DNA from: CADEDV01 sp964412375 | GTDB lineage: Bacteria; Bacteroidota; Bacteroidia; Chitinophagales; Chitinophagaceae | Assembly (NCBI GenBank): GCA_964412375.1 | Contig: CAYPOD010000008.1 | Coordinates: 45,726 to 109,725, forward strand | DNA length: 64,000 nucleotides | Direction of reading: 5' to 3' | Shown: positions 26,276 through 34,561 of the stretch, piece by piece | Numbering within the stretch: the stretch's first letter is position 1 | How the letters are laid out: each line of letters begins with the position of its first letter | Notes under the pieces: generated by a model | The model's input: only the letters and a program-made list of their open reading frames with translations | Told to the model about the DNA's origin: nothing | Database searches by the model: none | Translations under genes and position numbers: made by a program

Positions 26276-26302
26276 CCGCAATTATTGCGGCAGGCAAAGG
26301 TA
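26276..26302 (-). promoter_or_regulatory. lysS leader: -7 element and 15-nt palindrome
   Basis: On the coding strand TACCTTTG (26295-26302) matches TAnnTTTG. Between it and the ATG is CCGCAATTATTGCGG (26276-26290), a palindrome with seven-base arms around one central base. It may fold only weakly as RNA because the loop would be tiny, so a protein operator is as likely. No -33 match was seen. Confidence 0.4.
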
Positions 26303-26382
26303 CTGGTTCGGAAGCATAAACGGTCGTTGCCCCGGCTGCAAAAGTAACATCTATTATGTTGTAGCTATGACTAAAAGACCAG

Positions 26383-27144
26383 TTACTCACCGGGTGCAGT
26401 TTGTTTTATTTCCTCATTTATTTTTTTCCTTTTCTTTTTGCCATATATAGCCCTGATGGTCAGCACAAGCAGAAAAACAACAAGCCCGGCTCCTGCAGCA
26501 CCTACAAGTACTGCGGCGGCTCCACTTCCATTACAAGCCAGGTTGCAAGCCAGTGCAGTCACAAGAAGTAATAAGCCTAAAGCAGCCAGGACAGCAAGAA
26601 TGGTGAGCATTGTTTTACCGGCTTTTGACATTCCGGGAGAACTTTTGATTGCTTTGACCTGTTGTTTAAGCATATTCTTCTGCTCTTTCCATTTCAGTAA
26701 TTTTCCATCTGCATCATACATCTTTTTAGAAAATTCTTTAATGGGCAAAAATTTTTTTGCACTGCTGTCTTTAGGCAGCGAAACCGGGGAGGTGGTTGCC
26801 GCATAAAGACTACCATTTTGTTGAAATAAAATACCAGGCTGGTTAGCCGCAAACAGTACCATTCCAAAAGAACAGAAGGCCAGTAAAAAATCACAGCTTT
26901 TTTGCCAGCGATAATACAAACTGGCTTTTATTGTTTTTCTCTGTTGACGAAAAGGATAAAATAAAACCACCAGCAGAAAAACAACCACTAAAGTTGAAAA
27001 AACAGCCGGGGACAAAAGTATATTTTGTTTCATAAGGCTGGCTCCGGAAATTATTGCCAGGAAAAAAAGGGTTATCCATACGGTTGTCATCAGGAAGCGG
27101 GCAGGCCAGTGATGGCGATGGGCCCAGATTGATAAGTGTTTCAT
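26383..27144 (-). CDS. hypothetical multi-pass membrane protein
   Basis: Not recognised. 253 residues with hydrophobic segments at about 18-38, 44-64, 86-104, 180-202 and 206-232. A charged central region (about 130-175) contains KKMYDADGKLLKWKEQKNML. The C-terminus is very basic (KKKRKK). It is encoded 22 bases after an SDR gene on the same strand and looks like the last gene of a compact operon. The central heptad-like stretch could be a short coiled coil. Confidence 0.65.
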   Translation of the reverse strand: MKHLSIWAHRHHWPARFLMTTVWITLFFLAIISGASLMKQNILLSPAVFSTLVVVFLLVVLFYPFRQQRKTIKASLYYRWQKSCDFLLAFCSFGMVLFAANQPGILFQQNGSLYAATTSPVSLPKDSSAKKFLPIKEFSKKMYDADGKLLKWKEQKNMLKQQVKAIKSSPGMSKAGKTMLTILAVLAALGLLLLVTALACNLACNGSGAAAVLVGAAGAGLVVFLLVLTIRAIYGKKKRKKINEEIKQTAPGE

Positions 27145-27166
27145 ATTTGTTTTAGTTGATTTGAAA

Positions 27167-28018
27167 TTATATTACAACGGCTGAACGGCCACTATGAACC
27201 AGCTCTTTGCGCATTTCATTTCGTAGCTGTTCTTTTTTTCGTTTCAGGAATAATAACATTAGCCATTCTTTGAAAGATTCCGGGAGCAGTTTATTCAAAA
27301 CCAGGAAAATGTGGTTCCAGTATCCCGGAATGATGACTTTCTTTTTTTGTAACATCTGTTTGATGGTGATCAGCGCAGCATCCTCCGGGTTCATAACTGA
27401 CCAGCGGCCAATGCCGGAGAGATTCATGTTTTGGAGGGTTAACGTCAGTGTTGTGTTCATTCCCCCGGGACAAACAGTGCTTACAAAAACATTTGCATCT
27501 TTTAATTCCAGGCGTAAGCTTTTTGAAAATGAAAGCAGGTAAGATTTGGTGCCGCCATATACCTGTTTTTGCGGAAGGAAAAAGAAGCCGGCCAGGCTGC
27601 TCACATTTAAAATATACGAAGGACCATTTTGCTGCAGGTCGTTGAGAAAAAGATGTGTCAGCAAAGTCGGCGCCGCAACATTTAGTTCAATTTGTTTGTG
27701 ATAAAATTCAGTATCTCGTTCCTTAAAAAAATGAGTGCCGCCCATACCGGCATTGTTGATGAGTATATTCACTCTAAGTTTCGCATCGCTAATTTCCTTA
27801 TACAATAACAGGCATTCTTCTTTCAGGCTGAGGTCATGAGGAAGACAAACTGTTGATACTTCAAACTCTGTTTCAATAAACTTGCCGAGGCGAAACAATT
27901 CTTCCCCAGGCAGTGCCACCAAAATGAGATTCATTTTCCTGCGGGCACACTCCAGCGCAAGGGCTTTACCAAAACCCTCACTGGCGCCGGTGATCAGCGT
28001 ATAATATATCTTATTCAT
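27167..28018 (-). CDS. short-chain dehydrogenase/reductase
   Basis: A 283-residue classical SDR. The Rossmann motif TGASEGFGKAL follows the start MNKIYYTLI; NNAG is intact; the catalytic residues are S, Y and K in NVSSLAG and VYGGTKSYLLS. The C-terminal extension EWLMLLFLKRKKEQ is hydrophobic and basic, suggesting membrane association. The start was set to ATG 28018: it overlaps the preceding epimerase gene by 8 bases, while the upstream ATG at 28108 adds 30 residues unlike the family. It probably acts on a lipid-like substrate (inference). Confidence 0.88.
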   Translation of the reverse strand: MNKIYYTLITGASEGFGKALALECARRKMNLILVALPGEELFRLGKFIETEFEVSTVCLPHDLSLKEECLLLYKEISDAKLRVNILINNAGMGGTHFFKERDTEFYHKQIELNVAAPTLLTHLFLNDLQQNGPSYILNVSSLAGFFFLPQKQVYGGTKSYLLSFSKSLRLELKDANVFVSTVCPGGMNTTLTLTLQNMNLSGIGRWSVMNPEDAALITIKQMLQKKKVIIPGYWNHIFLVLNKLLPESFKEWLMLLFLKRKKEQLRNEMRKELVHSGRSAVVI

Positions 28019-29000
28019 AATTTTTATTTTGCAGGTGAAGGATTGTTTTTTGTATGCCTTCTTCAAATGGAGTGATACTGTAACCCAATTGCCGAATGGC
28101 TTTGTCACAACTCAGGGCCCTGTTTTGCAGGATGCGGGAAACAACTTTAGGAGAAATATTAGTGTGCCGGCCAACAAGCCTGGAAAATATCATATAAAGA
28201 AAACTCCAGCTTTTCAATAAAAAAACTGGGACTGCGATCAATCTTATCTTTTTATCGGTATTCTTTTTTATCATTTCAAAGAAGTTGCGATAAGAAAGAT
28301 TTTCTCCACCCAGAATGTACTTTTCTCCCCTGATTCCTTTTTCCATGGCAAGGAAATGGCCTGCCACCACATCATCTACAAATGCGTAATTACCGATAGC
28401 TTTTCCGTCTGATGGCATCACTGCGATGCGAACCGAAAGGATGTTTTTTATAAAGCGATAGAACACATTTCCGTTTACCGGTAGCCCTGGTCCATATACT
28501 CTTGGTGCAGCAACGATTATGGCAAATAAACCCTTGCGGACATATTCTTTTACCAGTTGCTCCGCCCAGTGTTTGGATATCTCATAATCATTTTCAAATG
28601 CTGTGAGACGGGGATTATCTTCATTCAGCGGGTTTTTGCCTGAAGGCCCCAGCACGGCGCCGGTGCTGGTAAACACTACTCTCTTCACACCGGCAGCCAA
28701 TGCAGCATTAAGCACATTCCTTGTTCCTTCCACATTTACTTTATAAAAAACAGACCTGTCTTTGTTGCGGAAAGAAGCAAATGCAGCAGCATGCATCACT
28801 TTGCTGCATCCCTTTATGGCTTCTTCAACAGAAAGCTTGTCTGTTATATCACCTTTAAATGGAATGATATTAGGATGAACCGGCAGAAATTTTGATTGAG
28901 GATCTCTTACCAGTGCATGAACGATATATCCCCTGCCGGCCGCTTCCAGCGCCAGTTTATGACCGATGTAACCGGTGGCTCCTGTGATCATTATTTTCAT
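28011..29000 (-). CDS. NAD-dependent epimerase/dehydratase (extended SDR)
   Basis: A 329-residue extended SDR. The cofactor motif is TGATGYIGHKLA at the N-terminus; the catalytic Tyr and Lys are in DYEISKHWAEQLV; the VVFTSTGAVLGPSG segment holds the catalytic Ser/Thr. The layout resembles dihydroflavonol-reductase/3-beta-hydroxysteroid dehydrogenase-like enzymes more than sugar epimerases. Its start overlaps the CPBP-family gene by four bases (ATGA type) and its end overlaps the next SDR by eight. Confidence 0.88.
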   Translation of the reverse strand: MKIMITGATGYIGHKLALEAAGRGYIVHALVRDPQSKFLPVHPNIIPFKGDITDKLSVEEAIKGCSKVMHAAAFASFRNKDRSVFYKVNVEGTRNVLNAALAAGVKRVVFTSTGAVLGPSGKNPLNEDNPRLTAFENDYEISKHWAEQLVKEYVRKGLFAIIVAAPRVYGPGLPVNGNVFYRFIKNILSVRIAVMPSDGKAIGNYAFVDDVVAGHFLAMEKGIRGEKYILGGENLSYRNFFEMIKKNTDKKIRLIAVPVFLLKSWSFLYMIFSRLVGRHTNISPKVVSRILQNRALSCDKAIRQLGYSITPFEEGIQKTILHLQNKNYE

Positions 29001-29686
29001 AACTGTGAAGATTTAACAGGTGATTGATTAATTATGACCAGTTTTATTTCATGGCTTATAGCTAAAGCCAGGTGGATGATGACCGCAGGCCATACAGAAT
29101 GATGCAGGAGAGTGACCATACAAAGCAACAGGCCGAAAGGAAAAGTGCCGATGAGTTCTTTCCGGCTACTGTAGCAATGCAATAGTGCATAGAGCAGCAT
29201 GTTTATGCAGATAGCAGTGAACACCGTTGTTTCTGCAATTAATATGAACAGCAGCACTCCCCTGAAGAAAAATTCATACAACACAAGGAAAATGATCCTT
29301 AATGAAAAGTAGCTGACGATGGTGATTGCTGTTGCCGGAGTCCTGGCTGGGAATCCTTGCTGCGTAATGCGATTATTTCCTGCAGTCATAAAGCCAGTTG
29401 TTATGGCGATAATGGTGATAGCAAGACAAATGATTGACCTTTCATCACTCCATACCGGTTGAAAAATGCTTGTATCGGCTTCTATGGATGCAGTGTAGGA
29501 CCAGCAACAAATGAGAAACACAATAATCCCCGAAAGATGCCGGTTGTTCAAAACAGCGAATTTTCCCTTTGCAAAAAGCACGTCGGTAAGGTTCCTGCTC
29601 TTTTGAGCTGCGGACCAGGTTTCTGCCAGCAATAACGCAATGATGCTTATCGCTAAGCTGGTATATATGAAGATTGTGTTTGCCAT
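28997..29686 (-). CDS. CPBP-family intramembrane glutamic endopeptidase-like protein
   Basis: A 229-residue membrane protein with about seven hydrophobic segments. The active-site region of the CPBP (Abi/Rce1-like) family is visible as YEFFFRGVLLF (E and R of the ExxxR motif), then LLYALLHCYSS and WPAVIIHLALAISHE (conserved H). The usual EExxxR is reduced to one glutamate. The family contains prenyl-protein proteases and bacteriocin-immunity proteins. In this operon it may process or modify a membrane substrate. Confidence 0.7.
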   Translation of the reverse strand: MANTIFIYTSLAISIIALLLAETWSAAQKSRNLTDVLFAKGKFAVLNNRHLSGIIVFLICCWSYTASIEADTSIFQPVWSDERSIICLAITIIAITTGFMTAGNNRITQQGFPARTPATAITIVSYFSLRIIFLVLYEFFFRGVLLFILIAETTVFTAICINMLLYALLHCYSSRKELIGTFPFGLLLCMVTLLHHSVWPAVIIHLALAISHEIKLVIINQSPVKSSQL

Positions 29687-29690
29687 AACA

Positions 29691-30374
29691 TCAGGATTTT
29701 AATTCAATGGTGGCGCTGTAGAGGGAGTGATTCACTTTTACTTTTATACAAATGCCATTGCGGTAAAAATATTCGCTGGAATTGCCATCGGGGAACCTGA
29801 TCTTGTAATGATGCGGGGCAATGACCTGAATTTTTAGGAATTGCTGAAAATTGTCCGAATACACTTGTGTACCGGCTGATGGTTCCTGTGTGTACAGGCA
29901 TAGCATATTATACCGGATCGGGTAATTGTTCAGGGTTTCCGACTCATTGCCTTTGCTGATAACATAGTTATTGCCGGACAGTCTTGTTTTCTTATTGGCT
30001 TTTTCATTTCCGTTCATTTTCCGGTATATACTTGACCAGGTCAGAATCCCATTTTCATAAATGCTTTCTTCTTTTGCTTTAGCCGTAAAGAGCAGGATGA
30101 AGCGGGTCCTTACTTCGGATTCAAGTTTGAGCCAGGTCTTAGTGCCTTGTGACAGTAAGTAGAAAGAAAGACTACCCACCTCGCTGCCTTTCCGTTTGAT
30201 CACATAATCCAGTTTTCTTTCCTGCGAAAAGACTGCATTCGCTGCAGCGATAAAAACGATCAGCAGGGCAATGATGCGGCCGATGCGGCCTGCTGTTTTC
30301 CTGAATTTCAGGATGGCGTCTGGGTGTGCTTTGCGGTACCTGCGAAGCAGCAGGTAAATTAATGTAGGGATCAT
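29691..30374 (-). CDS. hypothetical exported protein, DUF6134-like
   Basis: A 227-residue protein with a hydrophobic N-terminal segment (RIIALLIVFIAAANAVFSQ) preceded by a basic stretch. The rest is a strand-rich soluble domain (LDYVIKRKGSEVGSLSFYLL, then YNMLCLYTQEPSAGTQVYSD). It resembles a Bacteroidota family of unknown function (DUF6134). It is four bases in front of the CPBP gene and heads the operon that runs to 26383. The start at ATG 30374 was chosen because the frame upstream has no family-like sequence. Confidence 0.55.
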   Translation of the reverse strand: MIPTLIYLLLRRYRKAHPDAILKFRKTAGRIGRIIALLIVFIAAANAVFSQERKLDYVIKRKGSEVGSLSFYLLSQGTKTWLKLESEVRTRFILLFTAKAKEESIYENGILTWSSIYRKMNGNEKANKKTRLSGNNYVISKGNESETLNNYPIRYNMLCLYTQEPSAGTQVYSDNFQQFLKIQVIAPHHYKIRFPDGNSSEYFYRNGICIKVKVNHSLYSATIELKS

Positions 30375-30418
30375 AAAACAAGGTTTAATGGTGAAAGGAT
30401 TTTGATTAAATGTCAACA

Positions 30419-30910
30419 TCAGTATTTATCAGCAGGCAAAAACCGCTGTAACACGTTTTTGGCAACAGCCCACTTTTCCCTGCTCTTGTCAATGATGAAA
30501 AAAGGTTTACGTTGTGTACCAGCAATAATGCCTCCTGGAATAGCCCCTGCGGCAGCGCCAAAACCCAAACCGAATCCAAAACCTTCAACCGCAGAATAAC
30601 CAAATATCCACGCATCGGGATCAGCTGAGATTGCACCAAAGATGGCGGCTGCGCCCCCCACAATCAGCGAACTCATAAGAACAGTGTGGCCACCGGATCT
30701 TTTCAATTTGATCATTCCGATCTTCTCTACAGGAATCTCAACGGTTTCGCCGTATTGTTTAAGACTAACCGAACTGTCTGTCATCTGTTGCAGGAAACCT
30801 TTATGAGTTCTTTTCCAGTTCTCATCAAAAACTCTGACAAACATTTTTTTCTGTGCAGAGGCCGTGAACATTACCGACAACAGGAGGCAGAAGGAAAGTA
30901 GCTTTTTCAT
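30419..30910 (-). CDS. hypothetical exported glycine-rich protein
   Basis: Not recognised. 163 residues with signal peptide MKKLLSFCLLLSVMFTASAQ, a small strand-rich domain (MFVRVFDENWKRTHKGFLQQ and GETVEIPVEKIGMIKLKRSG), then a glycine/alanine-rich hydrophobic region (GYSAVEGFGFGLGFGAAAGA) that could insert in a membrane, and a basic C-terminus. It lies 44 bases before the DUF6134-like gene and may be part of the same transcript. Confidence 0.6.
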   Translation of the reverse strand: MKKLLSFCLLLSVMFTASAQKKMFVRVFDENWKRTHKGFLQQMTDSSVSLKQYGETVEIPVEKIGMIKLKRSGGHTVLMSSLIVGGAAAIFGAISADPDAWIFGYSAVEGFGFGLGFGAAAGAIPGGIIAGTQRKPFFIIDKSREKWAVAKNVLQRFLPADKY

Positions 30911-31019
30911 GTTTTTTGTTTTTAGTGCTTTTCCCGGTGGGCCGGCAATCGCCGGGCCCGGGAAAGCTGGTTTAATGATTAACGGGTTTGGGTATTTATG
31001 TGACGTTTAAGTTATTTGA

Positions 31020-31343
31020 TTAATTGGCGGGCACGGTTAATATGAAAGAGTATGGGTCAATCGAATAGCTGTTACGGGTGTTGAAAGGATGGGGCCCGAT
31101 GTTCACCCGGATGAAATGTTCACCTGCCACTACCTCCCAAACAAACTGTTTTTGACCGGCAGCAGAGCAAAGGATGGAAGAGGGAAGAAGGAAGGGCAAA
31201 AGCCCATCCCAGCAGGCTTGTTCCAGTTTTTCTTCCGATGACTTATTATTATACGTTTTATCTTCTTTGCTGCAAAAGCAGTGATTTTTTAGACTGCTGG
31301 AGGTTATAAGAAGAAGCTCCTGGCTGCTGTTTGTCTGTTTCAT
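31020..31343 (-). CDS. small hypothetical protein, cysteine-containing
   Basis: A possible 107-residue protein. No signal peptide and no known domain. The C-terminal half is protein-like (FVWEVVAGEHFIRVNIGPH and SYSIDPYSFILTV); the N-terminus has CFC and EQACWDGLLPFLLPSS. It is divergent from the helix-turn-helix pair and shares with it a promoter region holding three inverted repeats, so it could be a target of those regulators. Coding is plausible but not certain. Confidence 0.4.
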   Translation of the reverse strand: MKQTNSSQELLLITSSSLKNHCFCSKEDKTYNNKSSEEKLEQACWDGLLPFLLPSSILCSAAGQKQFVWEVVAGEHFIRVNIGPHPFNTRNSYSIDPYSFILTVPAN

Positions 31344-31422
31344 GATTGTTGAATTTCTTACACCAAATTACCAGCTCAGCAACCCCATATATAATTGAAT
31401 TTTGCCTTAACGTTTCCTTGAT

Positions 31423-31591
31423 TTGCAGGTTTTGCAACTGAGATTTCTGATCCTGCCTCATTGCAGTAAAATCGCAGCGAAACCGGCTTCATGAATAGAT
31501 TGGTTGCAGATTTTGCAACTAATCCTGGTTTGCGGCTTTGAATTATTTGGTTTAATTTCCCTAAGGCTTTGATTTATTGCAATTACTGCAA
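31423..31591. promoter_or_regulatory. three perfect TTGCA-N5-TGCAA inverted repeats
   Basis: TTGCA-N5-TGCAA occurs at 31423-31437, 31504-31518 and 31577-31591. The spacers are GGTTT, GATTT and ATTAC. The second is extended to GTTGCA/TGCAAC and the third to ATTGCA/TGCAAT. A degenerate fourth copy lies near 31461-31476. Center spacings are 81 and 73 bases. The third site ends 22 bases before the ATG of the first helix-turn-helix gene. The 10-bp center-to-center half-site distance suits a dimeric helix-turn-helix protein. Confidence 0.7.
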
Positions 31592-31613
31592 TCCGAAACC
31601 GCCACAACCATCT

Positions 31614-32609
31614 ATGCCAACGGACCAGGCACAGGAATTCTTGTTTCAGCGTATTAAGGAGCTGATACCACCCGATGCTTCGATGGTGGATATTGTTTCG
31701 GGCATCCTGCATCTAAGCACCGACAGTGCATACCGTCGCATCCGGGGCGAAACTCCGCTGGTGCTGGATGAGGTGAGCCAGCTTTGCCGGCATTTTAAAT
31801 TATCACTCGACCAGTTGCTGAATCTGCAGAGCGGCACCACTCTTTTCCGAAACGTACGTATCAACACGGAGACCTATAATTATGAAACTTATCTGAAGGA
31901 CCTGATAAGCCAGGTGCAACATGTAGGAAACTATATTGAAAAAGAGATCATCTACCTGTCAAAAGACGTTCCTATTTTTCACAATTTCTATTATCATCCG
32001 CTGATCGCTTTTCGTTACTTTTTCTGGATGAAGACCATTTTACGAAAGCCGGAGTTTGCCAACCGGATTTTTGATATGAACTGCGTAAGTCCGGAAATCG
32101 TAAAACTGAGCCAGGATCTCTCCAGGGCCTATAACAGCATTCCCTCAACGGAAATATGGAATACAGAATGTATCAATGCAGCCATTTTGCAAATCGAGTT
32201 TTACAAAGATTCCGGCTATTTTTCAAAAGCATCAGATGTCAGGGAAGTATATGATTCGCTGGAACAAACGATCCTGCACCTGAAGCACCAGGTGGAGTTT
32301 GGCTGCAAGTTCATGCCGGACGAAAATCCGCATACCAAAAAGAATAATTTCAAATTCTTTTTCAACCGGGTGGTGCTGGGAGATAATACCATATTAGTTG
32401 TTACAGACAGGGTGAAGACAGTGTTTTTGAATTATGATGTGCTGAATTATATGCTGACGAGAGACGAATCCTTTTGCGGCCCCTGTTATAATGACCTGCA
32501 AAATTTGATGAAAAGAGCAACACTTATCAGCGAGACCAGCGAAAAGCAAAGGAATATTTTCTTTGGTATCTTGTTATCTAAAATATCGGACAGGAAAAAG
32601 AATCTTTGA
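31614..32609 (+). CDS. helix-turn-helix regulator-like protein, paralogue 1
   Basis: A 331-residue protein. Residues about 15-75 form a helix-turn-helix region, with HLSTDSAYRRIRGETPLVLD as the recognition segment and HFKLSLDQLLNL after it. The remaining 250 residues form a helix-rich domain not assigned to a named family (IIYLSKDVPIFHNFYYHPLI, AFRYFFWMKTILRKPEF). The start was set at ATG 31614; 15 codons upstream are open but unlike the paralogue. The 3' end is 7 bases before a homologous gene. The C-terminal domain may sense a ligand or bind a partner; unknown. Confidence 0.8.
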   Translation: MPTDQAQEFLFQRIKELIPPDASMVDIVSGILHLSTDSAYRRIRGETPLVLDEVSQLCRHFKLSLDQLLNLQSGTTLFRNVRINTETYNYETYLKDLISQVQHVGNYIEKEIIYLSKDVPIFHNFYYHPLIAFRYFFWMKTILRKPEFANRIFDMNCVSPEIVKLSQDLSRAYNSIPSTEIWNTECINAAILQIEFYKDSGYFSKASDVREVYDSLEQTILHLKHQVEFGCKFMPDENPHTKKNNFKFFFNRVVLGDNTILVVTDRVKTVFLNYDVLNYMLTRDESFCGPCYNDLQNLMKRATLISETSEKQRNIFFGILLSKISDRKKNL

Positions 32610-32616
32610 TCAAAGA

Positions 32617-33618
32617 ATGGATATACAGCAAATACAGGAACGATTATTTCAGTCAGTGAAAAGCAAACTGGCAGCAGACGCTTCTGTGGCCGAAGAGATT
32701 GCTGCGCTGCTTAAGATAAGCACCGACAGCGCCTACCGGCGAATGCGGGGCGAGAAGATCATCACGATGGAAGAATTGTATGCCATTGCCATCCATTATC
32801 GTATTTCTCTCGACCAGTTGATGAATATCGAAACCGGTGGCTTTCTTTTCGCCGGTAATCTTTTAAATACCAAAACATTTCGTTATGACGCCTACCTGAC
32901 CGGGATGATGCATAACCTGGCTTATTTCAACAGTTTTAAGGAAAAACATTTTTTCTATCTCTGCAAAGACACCCCCATTTTTCACTATTTCAATTTGGAT
33001 GACCTTGCGGCATTTAAGTATTTTTTCTGGATGGGGAATCTTGTTTATTTCCCGGAGTTCCGTGGCAAAAAAGTGAGTTTTGATGAATACCCGGACGAAC
33101 TAAAAGCTCTTGGAAAGAAAATCATAGGGTTGTATAGCCAGATAGATTCCAGTGAGGTCTGGAATATGGAAAGCTGGAACACTACTTTGCACCAACTGGA
33201 TTATTATCTCGACAGCCAGATGTTTCAATCTGATAAAGATGCGTTGCGGGTGTATGTTGCCATGGAAAAAACCCTGGACCACCTGGAAGAGCAGGCGAAA
33301 ATAGGATACAAGTTCAACATAGATGATCCTGAAAAAAAACCACTAGGCAAATACAATATGTATTTTAATGAAACAGTGATACAGGATAACAGCATGATGG
33401 CACTGCTGGATAATTCCAAAATGGCGATGGTGCCGCATACAGCTATCAACTACATGATAACCCGGGACATGACCTATTGCGAGAACTATTACCAGTATGT
33501 ACAGAATCTCATCCGGCGATCTACCCTCATCAGTGAAGTAAGTGAAAAAGAAAGATCAAGATACTTTCGAAGAATGCGGGAGCGGATTGAGCGGCGAAAA
33601 GAAAGCCTGAAGCCGTAA
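32617..33618 (+). CDS. helix-turn-helix regulator-like protein, paralogue 2
   Basis: A 333-residue tandem paralogue of the upstream gene. The recognition segment is KISTDSAYRRMRGEKIITME followed by HYRISLDQLMNIETG. The C-terminal domain repeats the same blocks (FFYLCKDTPIFHYFNLDDLA, AFKYFFWMGNLVYFPEF, INYMITRDMTYCENYY, RRSTLISEVSEKERSRYF). The start at ATG 32617 follows the first gene's stop by seven bases. The pair arose by duplication, and each could form a homodimer or they could form a heterodimer on the upstream inverted repeats (inference). Confidence 0.8.
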   Translation: MDIQQIQERLFQSVKSKLAADASVAEEIAALLKISTDSAYRRMRGEKIITMEELYAIAIHYRISLDQLMNIETGGFLFAGNLLNTKTFRYDAYLTGMMHNLAYFNSFKEKHFFYLCKDTPIFHYFNLDDLAAFKYFFWMGNLVYFPEFRGKKVSFDEYPDELKALGKKIIGLYSQIDSSEVWNMESWNTTLHQLDYYLDSQMFQSDKDALRVYVAMEKTLDHLEEQAKIGYKFNIDDPEKKPLGKYNMYFNETVIQDNSMMALLDNSKMAMVPHTAINYMITRDMTYCENYYQYVQNLIRRSTLISEVSEKERSRYFRRMRERIERRKESLKP

Positions 33619-33693
33619 CGTTATTGTTTTACAAAGAATCCGCCGATATTCTTTTTGGCAGTATTCTTGACTGATATTTGTAAACAAATATTC

Positions 33694-34410
33694 ATGATGA
33701 AAAATTACGCCGCAATTTTACTCTTCAGCTTTTTTGGATTTACTGCCCAAAGTTTTGGCCAGATCAAATTGCCAAATATCCTTTCGGGAAACAAATCCGG
33801 TGTTTCGGAAGATGAAGCAGGACAAGGTATTAAGGAAGCGCTGACCCAGGGAGTGACAAATGCCGTACTTAACCTCAATAAGACAGATGGTTTTTTTGGC
33901 AGCCAGCTTTACAAGGTGCTGCTGCCCCCCGATGCCGTGAAAATTGAAAACACATTGCGCAGAGCAGGTATGGGAGCCCAGGTGGACAAAGCTATTCTTG
34001 CTATCAACCGCGGCGCCGAAGACGCCGTTGCTTTTGCCAAACCAATTTTTGTGGATGCAATCAAGGAGATGACAGTGACTGATGCCTTAAATATTGTGAG
34101 AGGTCCCAAAGACGGAGCCACCCAGTATTTCAAAAAGAAAACTACCGAAAAACTGGTAGCGGCTTTCACTCCTTCTGTGCAATCATCGCTGGATAAAGTG
34201 GAAGCAACCAAATACTATGATGATATCGTAACTACTTATAATAAATTTCCTACTACTATCAAAAAGGTTAACCCCGATCTCACTTCTCATGTTGTTGGCA
34301 AGGCTGTGGATGCTCTCTTTGACCAGGTGGCAAAAGAAGAAGCGAATATCCGTTCCAACCCGCTGGCCAGAACATCGGATATCCTGAAAAAAGTATTTGG
34401 GGGTAAATGA
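33694..34410 (+). CDS. DUF4197 exported protein
   Basis: A 238-residue protein with signal peptide MMKNYAAILLFSFFGFTAQS ending near FGQ. The DUF4197 body follows: GIKEALTQGVTNAVLNLNK, KVLLPPDAVKIENTLRRAG, RGAEDAVAFAKPIFVDAI and a C-terminal VGKAVDALFDQVAKEEANIR with NPLARTSDILKKVFG. Function unknown; the family is periplasmic. The start was set to ATG 33694. An inverted repeat ATATTTG-TAAA-CAAATAT (33674-33691) sits directly before it. Confidence 0.88.
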   Translation: MMKNYAAILLFSFFGFTAQSFGQIKLPNILSGNKSGVSEDEAGQGIKEALTQGVTNAVLNLNKTDGFFGSQLYKVLLPPDAVKIENTLRRAGMGAQVDKAILAINRGAEDAVAFAKPIFVDAIKEMTVTDALNIVRGPKDGATQYFKKKTTEKLVAAFTPSVQSSLDKVEATKYYDDIVTTYNKFPTTIKKVNPDLTSHVVGKAVDALFDQVAKEEANIRSNPLARTSDILKKVFGGK

Positions 34411-34561
34411 CAACAAGAATTCAACAAACACTCTTTGCGTCAATCTAATTACGAATAATAATTAAATAAATTCAAGGATAATCAAAGCTATTTTAAGTTA
34501 GCGGATATTTAACTAAATATGCTTTCTTACAAATGTAGCCTGATAAGTCAACTAATTTTCT

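Noticed and set aside
28997..29686. CPBP (Abi-type) protein read as a phage-defence or bacteriocin-immunity gene
   Set aside because: No other defence genes or bacteriocin genes are nearby; operon partners are metabolic dehydrogenases, so a defence role is not supported.
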